Positions 1-6,825 are shown, counted from the stretch's first letter. The stretch: 13,470 bases of DNA from Gammaproteobacteria bacterium (GCA_027031685.1 JALVPS010000297.1:1-13470); one strand, 5' to 3'. The notes: a model not told the origin generated them from the letters alone. Made by a program: numbers and translations.

Positions 1-29
1 CCCTTACTCTTTAGACCTCCCTCCCCCTC

Positions 30-41
30 GCCGTATAGCAC
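30..41 (+). repeat. 12-bp direct repeat, copy 1 (GCCGTATAGCAC)
   Basis: GCCGTATAGCAC at 30-41 recurs exactly at 264-275. A diverged copy ending in the same GCATAGCAC/GTATAGCAC pattern lies at 72-83. The exact copies are 234 bp apart in direct orientation. The role is unknown; they could be remnants of repeated cassette ends or binding sites. The match itself is certain, but the meaning is not. Confidence 0.5.
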
Positions 42-220
42 AAATGCCAAACGCCAAGAACCAGCTCAAACTCGGCATAGCACAACCCGCCCCGGTACAG
101 ATGCTCTTCAAGGAATCCACCCGTTTGTGCCAGAATTGGCGCTGATAGATGCGAGACGCCCCTTATCCTGTGACCCTCTCCACAGAACCGAGCAGATTAT
201 TGAATGCCAGAGAGAATACG

Positions 221-250
221 GTTACACTGCGACAGGTTTTGCAATATTAT
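221..250 (+). promoter_or_regulatory. Possible sigma70-type promoter for the protease gene
   Basis: GTTACA (221-226, four of six matches to TTGACA) is followed after 18 bp by TATTAT (245-250, five of six matches to TATAAT). Transcription would start near 257, about 60 bp before the protease start codon. No other pair of this quality was noticed in the leader. If the region is an integron platform this could act as a cassette promoter. The call is by eye. Confidence 0.3.
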
Positions 251-263
251 ACAGCAAAGCGAT

Positions 264-275
264 GCCGTATAGCAC
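264..275 (+). repeat. 12-bp direct repeat, copy 2 (GCCGTATAGCAC)
   Basis: This is the second exact copy of the word at 30-41. It lies 20 bp before the GTTAGAG core-like motif and directly abuts the 8-bp palindrome GAACGTTC at 276-283. Its nearness to the proposed cassette boundary makes a link to recombination possible but unproven. Confidence 0.45.
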
Positions 276-295
276 GAACGTTCATATAATTAATT

Positions 296-302
296 GTTAG
301 AG
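296..302 (+). other. Integron-type recombination core (left cassette boundary)
   Basis: GTTAGAG agrees with the integron core consensus GTTRRRY at six of seven positions. It lies 16 bp upstream of the protease start codon, the usual place for a cassette junction. No convincing partner RYYYAAC half or paired L boxes are seen to its left, so it may be an attI-type simple site or the end of a degenerate attC. If real, the first cassette would begin at 297. The call rests mainly on the stronger attC at 1137-1194. Confidence 0.4.
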
Positions 303-318
303 CTACTCGGAGTATAAG

Positions 319-1167
319 ATGGCATCTCTTGCAGAAGAATTAATGCATACGACTGTCAGGCTTGAAGGACAAAAAATGCAAGGAACTTCTGTTGGGACAG
401 GGTTCTTCTTTATGCACGAGCAACGATTATTCCTCATAACAAACAAGCATGTTGTAGAGGACGTAGTTGATGGAAATTTTGTAGTGTTGAAAGGAAAGGT
501 AGATGGAGACACAAAAAAGCCTTTACTCGGTCATGGTTATAGGATCCCATTCAACGCAAATAATTTTATAGGCCATCCAGATCCGAGTGTAGACGTGGCC
601 GCCATGAATGTTTCAGCAATATTCAGCGAAGCTGAGAATAACGGACACATACTGTTCTGGAAGAACCTTAGGGAAACCGAATTCCCCACACAAGAGCAGA
701 TTGACAAATTCATTTCCCCAATAGAGGAAATTATATTTATCGGGTACCCAAGTGGCATATGGGACACAAAAAATATTCTCCCAATAATAAGAAAAGGCAT
801 AACAGCCACTCCTTATTATACCGACTTCGACGGGCAAAAGAAATTTCTGATTGATGCGTCAGTATTTCCAGGCTCTAGCGGTAGCCCTGTATTCATCTAC
901 TATGCTGGCGGATACTCAGATAAAGAAGGGAGTCTTTATGTGGGCAACAGGATGCACTTTTTAGGAATTGTTGCGCAGGTATATAAACGCGTAGAGCAGG
1001 GTAATATTCGGATTGTCAATATCCCAACACAACAACTGCCTGTCGCAGAAATTGACCAAATGATTGATCTCGGCATCGTTTTTAAGGCGGAAACAATAAA
1101 GGAATGTGTGGAGCATTATGTCGATGCAGTCAATGCCTCTAACAATCAAACCCAGCCGACACAGTAA
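319..1167 (+). CDS. Trypsin-like serine protease without signal peptide
   Basis: This 282-residue protein has a chymotrypsin/trypsin-fold protease domain (HtrA/V8-like, 'trypsin-like peptidase'). The triad is readable: His44 in TNKHVVED, Asp92 in DPSVDVAAM, and Ser187 in GSSGSPVF. GTGFFF before the His segment is typical of this fold. There is no signal peptide, membrane segment or PDZ domain, so it probably acts in the cytoplasm. About 60 C-terminal residues lie beyond the catalytic core and have no recognised function. The ATG is supported by GGAG at 309-312, 6 bp upstream. The stop codon falls inside an attC-like site, as is common for integron cassette genes. Codon use is AT-rich, unlike the glycogen genes. 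Substrate and role are unknown. Linkage to a restriction-modification pair suggests, but does not prove, a defence role. Confidence 0.85.
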   Translation: MASLAEELMHTTVRLEGQKMQGTSVGTGFFFMHEQRLFLITNKHVVEDVVDGNFVVLKGKVDGDTKKPLLGHGYRIPFNANNFIGHPDPSVDVAAMNVSAIFSEAENNGHILFWKNLRETEFPTQEQIDKFISPIEEIIFIGYPSGIWDTKNILPIIRKGITATPYYTDFDGQKKFLIDASVFPGSSGSPVFIYYAGGYSDKEGSLYVGNRMHFLGIVAQVYKRVEQGNIRIVNIPTQQLPVAEIDQMIDLGIVFKAETIKECVEHYVDAVNASNNQTQPTQ

Positions 1168-1194
1168 ACTGCGCGGCTGATTTATGCGTTATGC
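1137..1194 (+). other. Integron attC recombination site
   Basis: This 58-bp site has attC architecture. The left core CTCTAAC (1137-1143) matches RYYYAAC at six of seven positions. CAGCCG (1153-1158, L'') is perfectly complementary to CGGCTG (1174-1179, L'), with an unpaired A at 1159 in the left arm only. CAG (1162-1164) and CTG (1169-1171) form an inner hairpin. The right core GTTATGC (1188-1194) matches GTTRRRY at six of seven. The order, size and extrahelical base fit attC sites folded as single strands by integron integrases. The protease stop codon (1165-1167) lies in the apical loop. The predicted crossover is between G1188 and T1189. The alternative is a chance hairpin, which is less likely given the combination of features. 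Confidence 0.7.
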
Positions 1195-1246
1195 GCAAGC
1201 TTCACCCCGCATGTCTGAAACACATTTATTCAGGTTAAATTGACAC

Positions 1247-2242
1247 ATGTTAACGAAAATTGAAGAAACCATATCCCGATTTCTGCCAGACAGCTTGTTG
1301 AAGCTAGAAAACCCACAAACGGATATTCCACGCATAGCTAAAGATCAGGCTCTGGTACAGCAAATTGAGTCAGCTGTTCAGCAAACACCGACCAATCATG
1401 ATCTTTATCAAGCAGACTCTAGAAAACTATCATTTATTCCTGATGAATCGGTTCATCTTGTCGTTACGTCCCCTCCTTATTGGACGCTAAAAAAATACCG
1501 TGAGCATGAGGGTCAGTTGGGAGAGATCGCTGACTACGAAAAATTCCTTAAAGAGCTGGACAAAGTTTGGAAGCATTGCTATCGGGTATTAGTTCCAGGT
1601 GGTCGATTAGTGTGTGTAGTTGGTGACGTATGCCTGTCGAGGCGTAAGAACAATGGTAGGCACACAGTCGTTCCTCTTCACGCATCCATCCAAGAACATT
1701 GTAGAAAGATAGGGTTTGATAACCTTGCGCCTATTATATGGCATAAGATAGCAAATGCGGTATTCGAAGCGCACGGAAATGGGGCTGGATTTCTTGGAAA
1801 GCCCTATGAACCGAATGCAGTTATTAAAAATGATATCGAATTTATACTGATGGAGCGTAAGCCGGGGGGCTATAGGAAACCATCCATCGAAACGCGCCTC
1901 CTATCTATTATATCTGATAAAAACCACAAGCAGTGGTTCCAGTCTATTTGGTCTGGTCTAACCGGCGCCTCAACACGGAGCCATCCAGCACCTTATCCAG
2001 AAGAGTTGGCAGAACGGTTAATTCGGATGTTTAGCTTTGTTGGAGATACTGTTTTAGACCCATTTATGGGAACTGGGACAACTACCATCGCTGCTGCAAA
2101 ATGGGGTCGAAATAGTATAGGGGTTGAGCTAGACCCACATTATTTCAAGATAGCAGAGAAAAGAATAAGGAACTCAACTAATTCTCTATTTTCTCATGCG
2201 GAAATCAGGATTGAACCGAAATTTAGGAAGAAGAGAAAATGA
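1247..2242 (+). CDS. Type II DNA methyltransferase, beta class (SPPY)
   Basis: This 331-residue S-adenosylmethionine-dependent DNA methyltransferase is of the N4-cytosine/N6-adenine family. The catalytic motif IV TSPPYW (residues 74-79) precedes the cofactor motif DPFMGTGTTT (from residue 271), which is the beta-class order. SPPY is most often seen in N4-cytosine enzymes, although some are N6-adenine enzymes. RVLVPGGRLV around residue 118 and GVELDPHYFKIAEKRI near the C terminus also fit. It should protect host DNA from the endonuclease encoded next, whose gene overlaps its stop by ATGA. The start ATG has only a weak upstream AGG (1232-1234), so translation may be inefficient or the start may differ. 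No C (controller) gene is seen. Composition is AT-rich like its neighbours. The family call is firm; the modified base and site are not. Confidence 0.93.
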   Translation: MLTKIEETISRFLPDSLLKLENPQTDIPRIAKDQALVQQIESAVQQTPTNHDLYQADSRKLSFIPDESVHLVVTSPPYWTLKKYREHEGQLGEIADYEKFLKELDKVWKHCYRVLVPGGRLVCVVGDVCLSRRKNNGRHTVVPLHASIQEHCRKIGFDNLAPIIWHKIANAVFEAHGNGAGFLGKPYEPNAVIKNDIEFILMERKPGGYRKPSIETRLLSIISDKNHKQWFQSIWSGLTGASTRSHPAPYPEELAERLIRMFSFVGDTVLDPFMGTGTTTIAAAKWGRNSIGVELDPHYFKIAEKRIRNSTNSLFSHAEIRIEPKFRKKRK

Positions 2243-2964
2243 CAGATTACGTAGATAGAGTTGCCAAGGCTGTTCAATATTTTTGGGAGGTTCGGTCAAA
2301 GCAGAAGAAAACCCAAGGTTCAGCGACCGGAGTAAAGGATCATGGAAACCGCAGTGCTGTCACAGGTGGGAAGCACCTTGATGGGTTCGTAAACTTGATT
2401 GCAGAGATACTAACTGAATCTGGCTTGCCTGATCACACTATTCATACCCGCTCCACTACATTGCCAGGATATTTTAGGCCAACCAAAGACTGGGATTTGG
2501 TAGTTGTAGTAGATGGGATTATGTTGGCATCCGTTGAATTCAAGGCCCATGTTGGACCATCGTTTGGTAACAATTTTAATAATCGCGTGGAAGAAGCGCT
2601 GGGAAATTCCATAGACCTTCTCACAGCGTACCGAGAAGGAAAATTTAAACCTTCTCAAAAGCCCTGGCTAGGCTGGTTAATGCTGTTGGAAGAGACAAAA
2701 AGTTCAACTTCACCGGTAGCGGTTAAGGAGCCCCATTTCGAAGTATTCCCGGAGTTTAAAGAAACTTCATATGCCAAGCGCTATGAGATTTTCTGTGAAC
2801 GCTTAGTAAGGGAACGAATGTATGACTCCGCCTGCCTGATATTGTCGGATAGTGATAACGGGCTAAAGGGCAGTTACTCGGAACCTAACCAGGAATTTGG
2901 CTTTAGGGCATTTGCTACGTCATTGGTGTCACACGCGATGGCCTATGCTAAATTACGAGAATAA
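2239..2964 (+). CDS. Type II restriction endonuclease, XhoI/PaeR7I family
   Basis: This 241-residue protein resembles the XhoI/PaeR7I endonuclease family in its full-length layout: an N-terminal FWEVRSKQ segment, AVTGGKHLDGF (residues 40-50), LPGYFRPTKDWDLVVV, and VEFKAHVGPSFGNNFNNRVEEALGN. A PD-(D/E)xK-type active site is likely formed by Asp86 in DWDLVV with Glu100 and Lys102 in EFK. Known members cut CTCGAG, so the same or a related site is plausible but not shown. Its start codon overlaps the methyltransferase stop (ATGA), with AGGAAG at 2225-2230 as ribosome binding site. This coupling puts nuclease synthesis downstream of the methyltransferase. The gene is intact and ends just before a weak attC-like sequence. 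It was identified from remembered family sequence, not from a search. Confidence 0.9.
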   Translation: MTDYVDRVAKAVQYFWEVRSKQKKTQGSATGVKDHGNRSAVTGGKHLDGFVNLIAEILTESGLPDHTIHTRSTTLPGYFRPTKDWDLVVVVDGIMLASVEFKAHVGPSFGNNFNNRVEEALGNSIDLLTAYREGKFKPSQKPWLGWLMLLEETKSSTSPVAVKEPHFEVFPEFKETSYAKRYEIFCERLVRERMYDSACLILSDSDNGLKGSYSEPNQEFGFRAFATSLVSHAMAYAKLRE

Positions 2965-2965
2965 A

Positions 2966-3041
2966 GCGCATACCAATACACTTTACCTGACCGCTATTCC
3001 GCTGTGCTCCATGGCGGCAAATGAGCTTAGTCGTTATATGC
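2966..3041 (+). other. Degenerate attC-like site after the endonuclease gene
   Basis: The right end reads GAGCTTAGTCGTTATATGC (3023-3041), like the right half of many attC sites, with the core GTTATAT at 3033. The left end GCGCATACC (2966-2974) is one base from the reverse complement of the right core region of the first attC (GTTATGCGC), and GCATA (2968-2972) pairs with TATGC (3037-3041). However, the left AAC is lost and the L boxes pair poorly. An inner CCGC/GCGG pairing is possible. It may be a decayed or divergent cassette end. The position right after a stop codon is the main support. Confidence 0.3.
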
Positions 3042-3055
3042 CTCTGGTCCCAGAG
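3042..3055. repeat. Perfect inverted repeat in the convergent gap
   Basis: CTCTGG and CCAGAG are separated by TC, directly after the attC-like right end. No T-run follows on either strand, so a rho-independent terminator is not supported. The rest of the 2965-3182 gap between the endonuclease gene and glgA holds no credible gene and is intermediate in base composition. Confidence 0.35.
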
Positions 3056-3159
3056 AGCCATTGCATTCCCAATATCAATCCACAGGATTCCACTGCCATC
3101 CGTTTCCTCGATGGCGCAATGGTTCAGAACCCTCTGCCCGAGCACAGATTCAGAGTAGC

Positions 3160-3175
3160 CGCCGACCGATCGGCG
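3160..3175 (-). terminator. Weak hairpin downstream of glgA
   Basis: CGCCGA (3160-3165) and TCGGCG (3170-3175) form a 6-bp stem with a 4-base loop, 7 bp past the glgA stop on the minus strand. There is no U-tract, so termination activity is uncertain. It is the only stem noticed this close to the end of the leftward glgB-glgA transcript. Confidence 0.25.
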
Positions 3176-3182
3176 AGCGCCC

Positions 3183-4616
3183 TCAGCCCAGTCCACGATA
3201 TAACGCCAAGTATTCCTTAGCGCTCCGGTCCCAGCTGAAGTCGCGGGCCATGCCGTTACGCTGGAGGCGGCGCCAGGCGTCGGGCTGTTGGTAGAGGGCG
3301 AGGGCTGCCTGGACGGCGGTGACCAGCCCGGCGGCGTCGAGGCTGGGGAGGAAGAAGCCGGTGGCGGTGCCATCGCGCAGGGTGGCGTCGTTGGCGCCCA
3401 CGACGGTGTCGGCCAGGCCGCCGGTGTGGCTGACGATGGGCGGGGTGCCGTACACCTGGCTGTACATCTGGTTGAGGCCGCAGGGTTCGAAGCGGGAGGG
3501 CATGAGGAAGGCGTCGGCGCCGGCCTCCAGGAGGTGGGCCAGGTCCTCGTCGTAGCCGATGTAGCAGCCTACCCGTCCCGGCCATTCGCTCTCGGCGGCC
3601 AGGGCGCGGTCTTCCAGGGCGGCCTCGCCGGAGCCGACCAGCACCAGCCGCACCGGCAGTTCCATCAATTCGGGCAGGGCGTCCAGCAGCAGGTCGGTGC
3701 CTTTCTGGTGCACCATGCGGCCCACGGTGCCCAGCAGGAAGCCATCGTCCGGCGTCCAGCCGTAGCGGCGCTGCAGGGCGGCCTTGCAGTCGGCCTTGGC
3801 GTCGAGGTGGTCGGCGTCGTAGTGGCAGGGCAGGTGGGGGTCGGTGGCCGGGTTCCACTGCTCGGTGTCGATTCCGTTGAGGATGCCCACGAGGTCGGCG
3901 CTGCGGTGGCGCAGCAGGCCGGCCAGGCCGTAGCCGAAGGCCTCGGTCTGGATCTCGCGCGCGTAGGTGGGGCTGACGGTGGTGAGCTTGTCGGCGTACA
4001 CCAGCCCGCCCTTGATGAAGGAGAAGTGGCCGTGGAACTCCAGCCCCTCGGGCGACCAGTAGTGGGCGGGCAGTTGCAGGCGGGTCAGGGTCTCGCGCGG
4101 GAACAGGCCCTGGTAGGACAGGTTGTGGATGGTGAACACGCTGGGCAGGTGGTGGCCCTCCACGTCCAGGTACACCGGCAGCAGGCCGGTCTGCCAGTCG
4201 TGGCAGTGCGCGAGGTCGAAGTGGGCGTCGGGCGCCAGGGCGTCGGCCACCACGCGGGCCAGCACCTGGTTGAACAGGCCGAAGCGCAGGTCGTTGTCGG
4301 GCCAGGGGTGGCCGTCCGGCCCCACGTAGGGGTTGCCGCCGCGCTCGCCGAACAGGGGGTGGTCGACGATCCACAGCCGCACGCCGTCCGGCCCGGTGGC
4401 CTCCTTGAGCAGGGCGTAGCCCTGCAGGCAGGGCACGTGGGTGACGGTGTGCAGGTCCACCGTCAGCCGCGCCAGCAGGTCGGCGTAGCCGGGCAGGGCC
4501 AGGGTGACCCGGGCGCCGGCCCGCTGCAGGGCGCGCGGCAGGTAGCCGGCCACGTCGCCCAGGCCGCCGGTCTTCATCCACGGAAAGGCCTCGCTGGCCG
4601 CGAACAGCACGCGCAC
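3183..4616 (-). CDS. glgA: Glycogen synthase (ADP-glucose), GT5
   Basis: This 477-residue enzyme transfers glucose from ADP-glucose to the non-reducing ends of alpha-1,4-glucan in the cytoplasm. The length equals that of typical bacterial GlgA. KTGGLGDV (residues 15-22) is the N-terminal nucleotide-sugar binding motif, and HNLSYQGLFP and NGIDTEQWNP are family hallmarks. SRFEPCGLNQ contains Glu377, at the same number as the catalytic Glu of the E. coli enzyme, followed by TGGLADTV. I choose GTG at 4616, which gives MRVLFAASE. It lies 2 bp after the glgB stop and has GGAGGG 6 bp upstream. Longer readings run into the glgB frame and are artefacts. It is translated in one operon with glgB and converges on the restriction endonuclease gene. 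Confidence 0.96.
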   Translation of the reverse strand: MRVLFAASEAFPWMKTGGLGDVAGYLPRALQRAGARVTLALPGYADLLARLTVDLHTVTHVPCLQGYALLKEATGPDGVRLWIVDHPLFGERGGNPYVGPDGHPWPDNDLRFGLFNQVLARVVADALAPDAHFDLAHCHDWQTGLLPVYLDVEGHHLPSVFTIHNLSYQGLFPRETLTRLQLPAHYWSPEGLEFHGHFSFIKGGLVYADKLTTVSPTYAREIQTEAFGYGLAGLLRHRSADLVGILNGIDTEQWNPATDPHLPCHYDADHLDAKADCKAALQRRYGWTPDDGFLLGTVGRMVHQKGTDLLLDALPELMELPVRLVLVGSGEAALEDRALAAESEWPGRVGCYIGYDEDLAHLLEAGADAFLMPSRFEPCGLNQMYSQVYGTPPIVSHTGGLADTVVGANDATLRDGTATGFFLPSLDAAGLVTAVQAALALYQQPDAWRRLQRNGMARDFSWDRSAKEYLALYRGLG

Positions 4617-4618
4617 GG

Positions 4619-6805
4619 TCAGCCCTCCACCGGACGCAGGATGATGCCGGCCAGCGGCGGCAGGGTGAGCGACAGGGAGACGGGCTGGCCCATCCACGGC
4701 TGGTCCTCCACCGCCAGGCGGCCGGCGTTGCCCAGGTTGCTGCCGCCGTAGTAGGCCGAGTCGGAGTTGAACACCTCCTCGTAGGCGGCCGCCGCCGGCA
4801 CGCCGATGCGGTAGTCGTGGCGCGGCACGGGGGTGAAGTTGAGCACCACCACCAGCCAGGCGTCGCCGGCCCGGCGCAGGAAGGAGATCACCGACTGCTC
4901 GCTGTCGTGGCAGTCGATCCAGGCGAAGCCCTCCGGCTCGAACTCGCGCCCGTGCAGGGCCGGCTCGCTCCGGTACAGGCGGTTGAGGTCGGCCAGCAGG
5001 TCGCGCACGCCGCGGTGCTCGGGGTAGTCCAGGTAGTGCCAGGGCAGGGCCGTGGCGTGGTTCCACTCCTCGCGCTGGGCCAGCTCGCCGCCCATGAACA
5101 GCAGCTTCTTGCCGGGGTAGGTGTAGTGGTAGGTGTAGAGCAGGCGCAGGTTGGCGAATTGCTGCCAGAAGTCGCCCGGCATCTTGGACAGCAGGGAGCG
5201 CTTGCCGTGCACCACCTCGTCGTGGGAGAAGGGCAGCACGAAGTTCTCGCTGTACTGGTAGAGCATGCCGAAGGTGAGCCGCTCGTGGTGGTAGCGGCGG
5301 AAGATGGGGTCCTGGGCGAAGTAGTCCAGCGTGTCGTGCATCCAGCCCATGTTCCACTTCATGGAGAAGCCCAGGCCGCCCACCCAGGTGGGGCGCGACA
5401 CGGCCGGCCAGGCGGTGGACTCCTCGGCCACCATGATGGCGCCGGGGAAGTTGCTGCCCACCACGCTGTTCAGCTGGCGCAGGAAGTCGATGGCCTCCAG
5501 GTTCTCGTTGCCGCCGTACTGGTTGGGCAGCCAGTCGCCCGGCTCGCGCGAGTAGTCCAGGTAGAGCATGGAGGCCACGGCGTCCACGCGCAGGCCGTCG
5601 ATGTGAAACTCCTCCAGCCAGTACACGGCGTTGGAGATGAGGAAGTTGCGCACCTCGTTGCGGCCGTAGTTGAAGATGCGCGTGCCCCAGTCGCGGTGCT
5701 CGCCGCGGCGCGGGTCGGCGTGCTCGTACAGGGCCGTGCCGTCGAAATGGGACAGCGCCCAGTCGTCGCGCGGGAAGTGGGCCGGCACCCAGTCGAGGAT
5801 GACACCGATGCCCTGCTGGTGCAGATGATCCACGAAGTAGCGGAAGTCGTCCGGCGTGCCGAAGCGCGCGGTGGGCGCGTAGTAGCCGGTCACCTGGTAG
5901 CCCCAGGAGGCGTCCAGCGGGTGCTCGGCCACCGGCAGCAGCTCCACGTGGGTGTAGCCGAGGGCGGTGACGTGCTCGGCCAGGCGGTGGGCCAGCTCGC
6001 GGTAGTTGAGGAAGTTGCCCTGCTCGTCGCGCTGCCAGGAGCCCAGGTGCGCCTCGTAGATGGCGATGGGGCTGTGCTGCCAGTCCCAGTCGCGGCGGCG
6101 GCGCAGCCACTCGTCGTCCTGCCACACGTGGGCCGGCGGCGCGGGGATGCGGGCGGCGGTGGCCGGGCGCCGCTCGAACCACTGGCCGTAGGGGTCGGTC
6201 TTGGTGAGCAGGGCACCGCTGTCGCGGTTGATCAGCTCGAACTTGTAGGGCATGCCCGCCGGCAGGCCGGGGATGAAGATCTCCCACACGCCGGAGCTGC
6301 CGCGGTTGCGCATGGGGTGGCTGCGCCCGTCCCAGCCGTTGAAGTCGCCCACCACGCTCACCCGCTCGGCGTTGGGCGCCCAGGTGGCGAACAGCACCCC
6401 GTCGATGCCGTCCACGCTGCGCGGGTGGGCGCCCAGGTAGCGGTAGATGTGCCAGTGGTTGCCCTGGGAGAACAGGTACAGGTCGAACTCCGGGATCTGC
6501 GGCCCGAAGCTGTACGGGTCGTAGTACTCGGCGACGCCGCCGGCCTTCAGCTCGGCGCGCAGCAGGTAGTGGGCCGGCACGGCATCGCCCGGGCCCTGCC
6601 ACACGAACAGGTCGGTGCCCTCCACGCGCTCGAAGGGGGCGCCGCTGTGGGCCAGGGCGAGGGTCTCGGCGAAGGGGGCGAAGACGGTGATGCGCAGGCT
6701 GCCATCCGGCTGCCGGTGCGGCCCCAGCACGGTAAAGGGGTCGTGGTGACGACCGCTGATCAGCCGTTGATGGTCGTGTGACAAGACATTGCTTGAAACC
6801 TGCAT
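4619..6805 (-). CDS. glgB: 1,4-alpha-glucan branching enzyme, GH13
   Basis: This 728-residue enzyme makes alpha-1,6 branches in glycogen. An N-terminal branching-enzyme domain and a CBM48-type module (FATWAPNAERVSVVGDFNGWDG) precede the GH13 barrel. The conserved regions are DWVPAHF, GLRVDAVASM with nucleophile Asp408, MVAEEST with general acid Glu461, and PFSHDEVVHGK with Asp529. Each is three positions from the E. coli equivalents (405, 458, 526). The length matches the family. The ATG is preceded by GGGAG (6811-6815, minus strand) at 5 bp spacing. It is first in the leftward glgB-glgA operon and divergent from glgC, so both arms are probably controlled from the shared 202-bp region. Confidence 0.97.
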   Translation of the reverse strand: MQVSSNVLSHDHQRLISGRHHDPFTVLGPHRQPDGSLRITVFAPFAETLALAHSGAPFERVEGTDLFVWQGPGDAVPAHYLLRAELKAGGVAEYYDPYSFGPQIPEFDLYLFSQGNHWHIYRYLGAHPRSVDGIDGVLFATWAPNAERVSVVGDFNGWDGRSHPMRNRGSSGVWEIFIPGLPAGMPYKFELINRDSGALLTKTDPYGQWFERRPATAARIPAPPAHVWQDDEWLRRRRDWDWQHSPIAIYEAHLGSWQRDEQGNFLNYRELAHRLAEHVTALGYTHVELLPVAEHPLDASWGYQVTGYYAPTARFGTPDDFRYFVDHLHQQGIGVILDWVPAHFPRDDWALSHFDGTALYEHADPRRGEHRDWGTRIFNYGRNEVRNFLISNAVYWLEEFHIDGLRVDAVASMLYLDYSREPGDWLPNQYGGNENLEAIDFLRQLNSVVGSNFPGAIMVAEESTAWPAVSRPTWVGGLGFSMKWNMGWMHDTLDYFAQDPIFRRYHHERLTFGMLYQYSENFVLPFSHDEVVHGKRSLLSKMPGDFWQQFANLRLLYTYHYTYPGKKLLFMGGELAQREEWNHATALPWHYLDYPEHRGVRDLLADLNRLYRSEPALHGREFEPEGFAWIDCHDSEQSVISFLRRAGDAWLVVVLNFTPVPRHDYRIGVPAAAAYEEVFNSDSAYYGGSNLGNAGRLAVEDQPWMGQPVSLSLTLPPLAGIILRPVEG
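4623..4628 (-). promoter_or_regulatory. Ribosome binding site fixing the glgA start
   Basis: On the minus strand GGAGGG lies within the last codons of glgB, 6 bp before the GTG at 4616. It decides between a short GlgA of normal length and the much longer open frame that runs on antiparallel to nothing but glgB in another frame. It also suggests translational coupling of glgA to glgB. Confidence 0.75.
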
Positions 6806-6825
6806 GGGCTCTCCCGTTGAATGTG

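Larger units (their letters stand above)
1..318. other. Non-coding leader upstream of the protease gene
   Basis: No credible gene is visible in this stretch on either strand. It holds two exact copies of a 12-bp word and one diverged copy, a possible sigma70-type promoter, an 8-bp palindrome (276-283) and a recombination-core-like GTTAGAG close to its right end, each listed separately. Its composition resembles the AT-rich genes that follow rather than the glycogen locus. It could be the tail of a preceding integron cassette, a gene-less cassette, or the attI/leader region of an integron. The sequence does not decide between these, because no integrase gene is present. Confidence 0.5.

Noticed and set aside
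1..318. Search for an integrase gene, tRNA or CRISPR-like repeats in the leader
   Set aside because: No integrase frame, no cloverleaf and no regularly spaced repeats; only the 12-bp word occurs more than once.
1211..1243. A 10-residue leader-like mini-ORF just before the methyltransferase gene
   Set aside because: There is no ribosome binding site and no regulatory codon pattern; a frame this short is expected by chance.
1240..1245. A perfect TTGACA -35 hexamer at the methyltransferase start
   Set aside because: No -10 box lies 16-18 bp downstream, and it would start transcription inside the gene.
2897..3220. A plus-strand 107-codon frame after the endonuclease gene
   Set aside because: It begins inside the endonuclease gene in another frame and has no ribosome binding site, domain or composition signal.
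2948..3373. A minus-strand 141-codon frame spanning the glgA end and the convergent gap
   Set aside because: Its first half is glgA out of frame. The rest looks more protein-like but has no own start, no recognised domain and an equally open frame on the other strand.
3183..6602. A minus-strand open frame of 1139 codons covering glgA and most of glgB
   Set aside because: Only its last 477 codons are GlgA. The upstream part is glgB read in the wrong frame, with Arg/Ala/Pro-rich low-complexity sequence, and a good ribosome binding site sits before the GTG at 4616.
4817..6781. A 654-codon open frame antisense to glgB, and similar long antisense frames over glgA, glgC, the GH57 gene, malQ and argS
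   Set aside because: They mirror real genes with complete catalytic motifs and are Val/Gly/His/Ala-rich without recognisable domains. Long antisense frames are expected in DNA with this much G+C.
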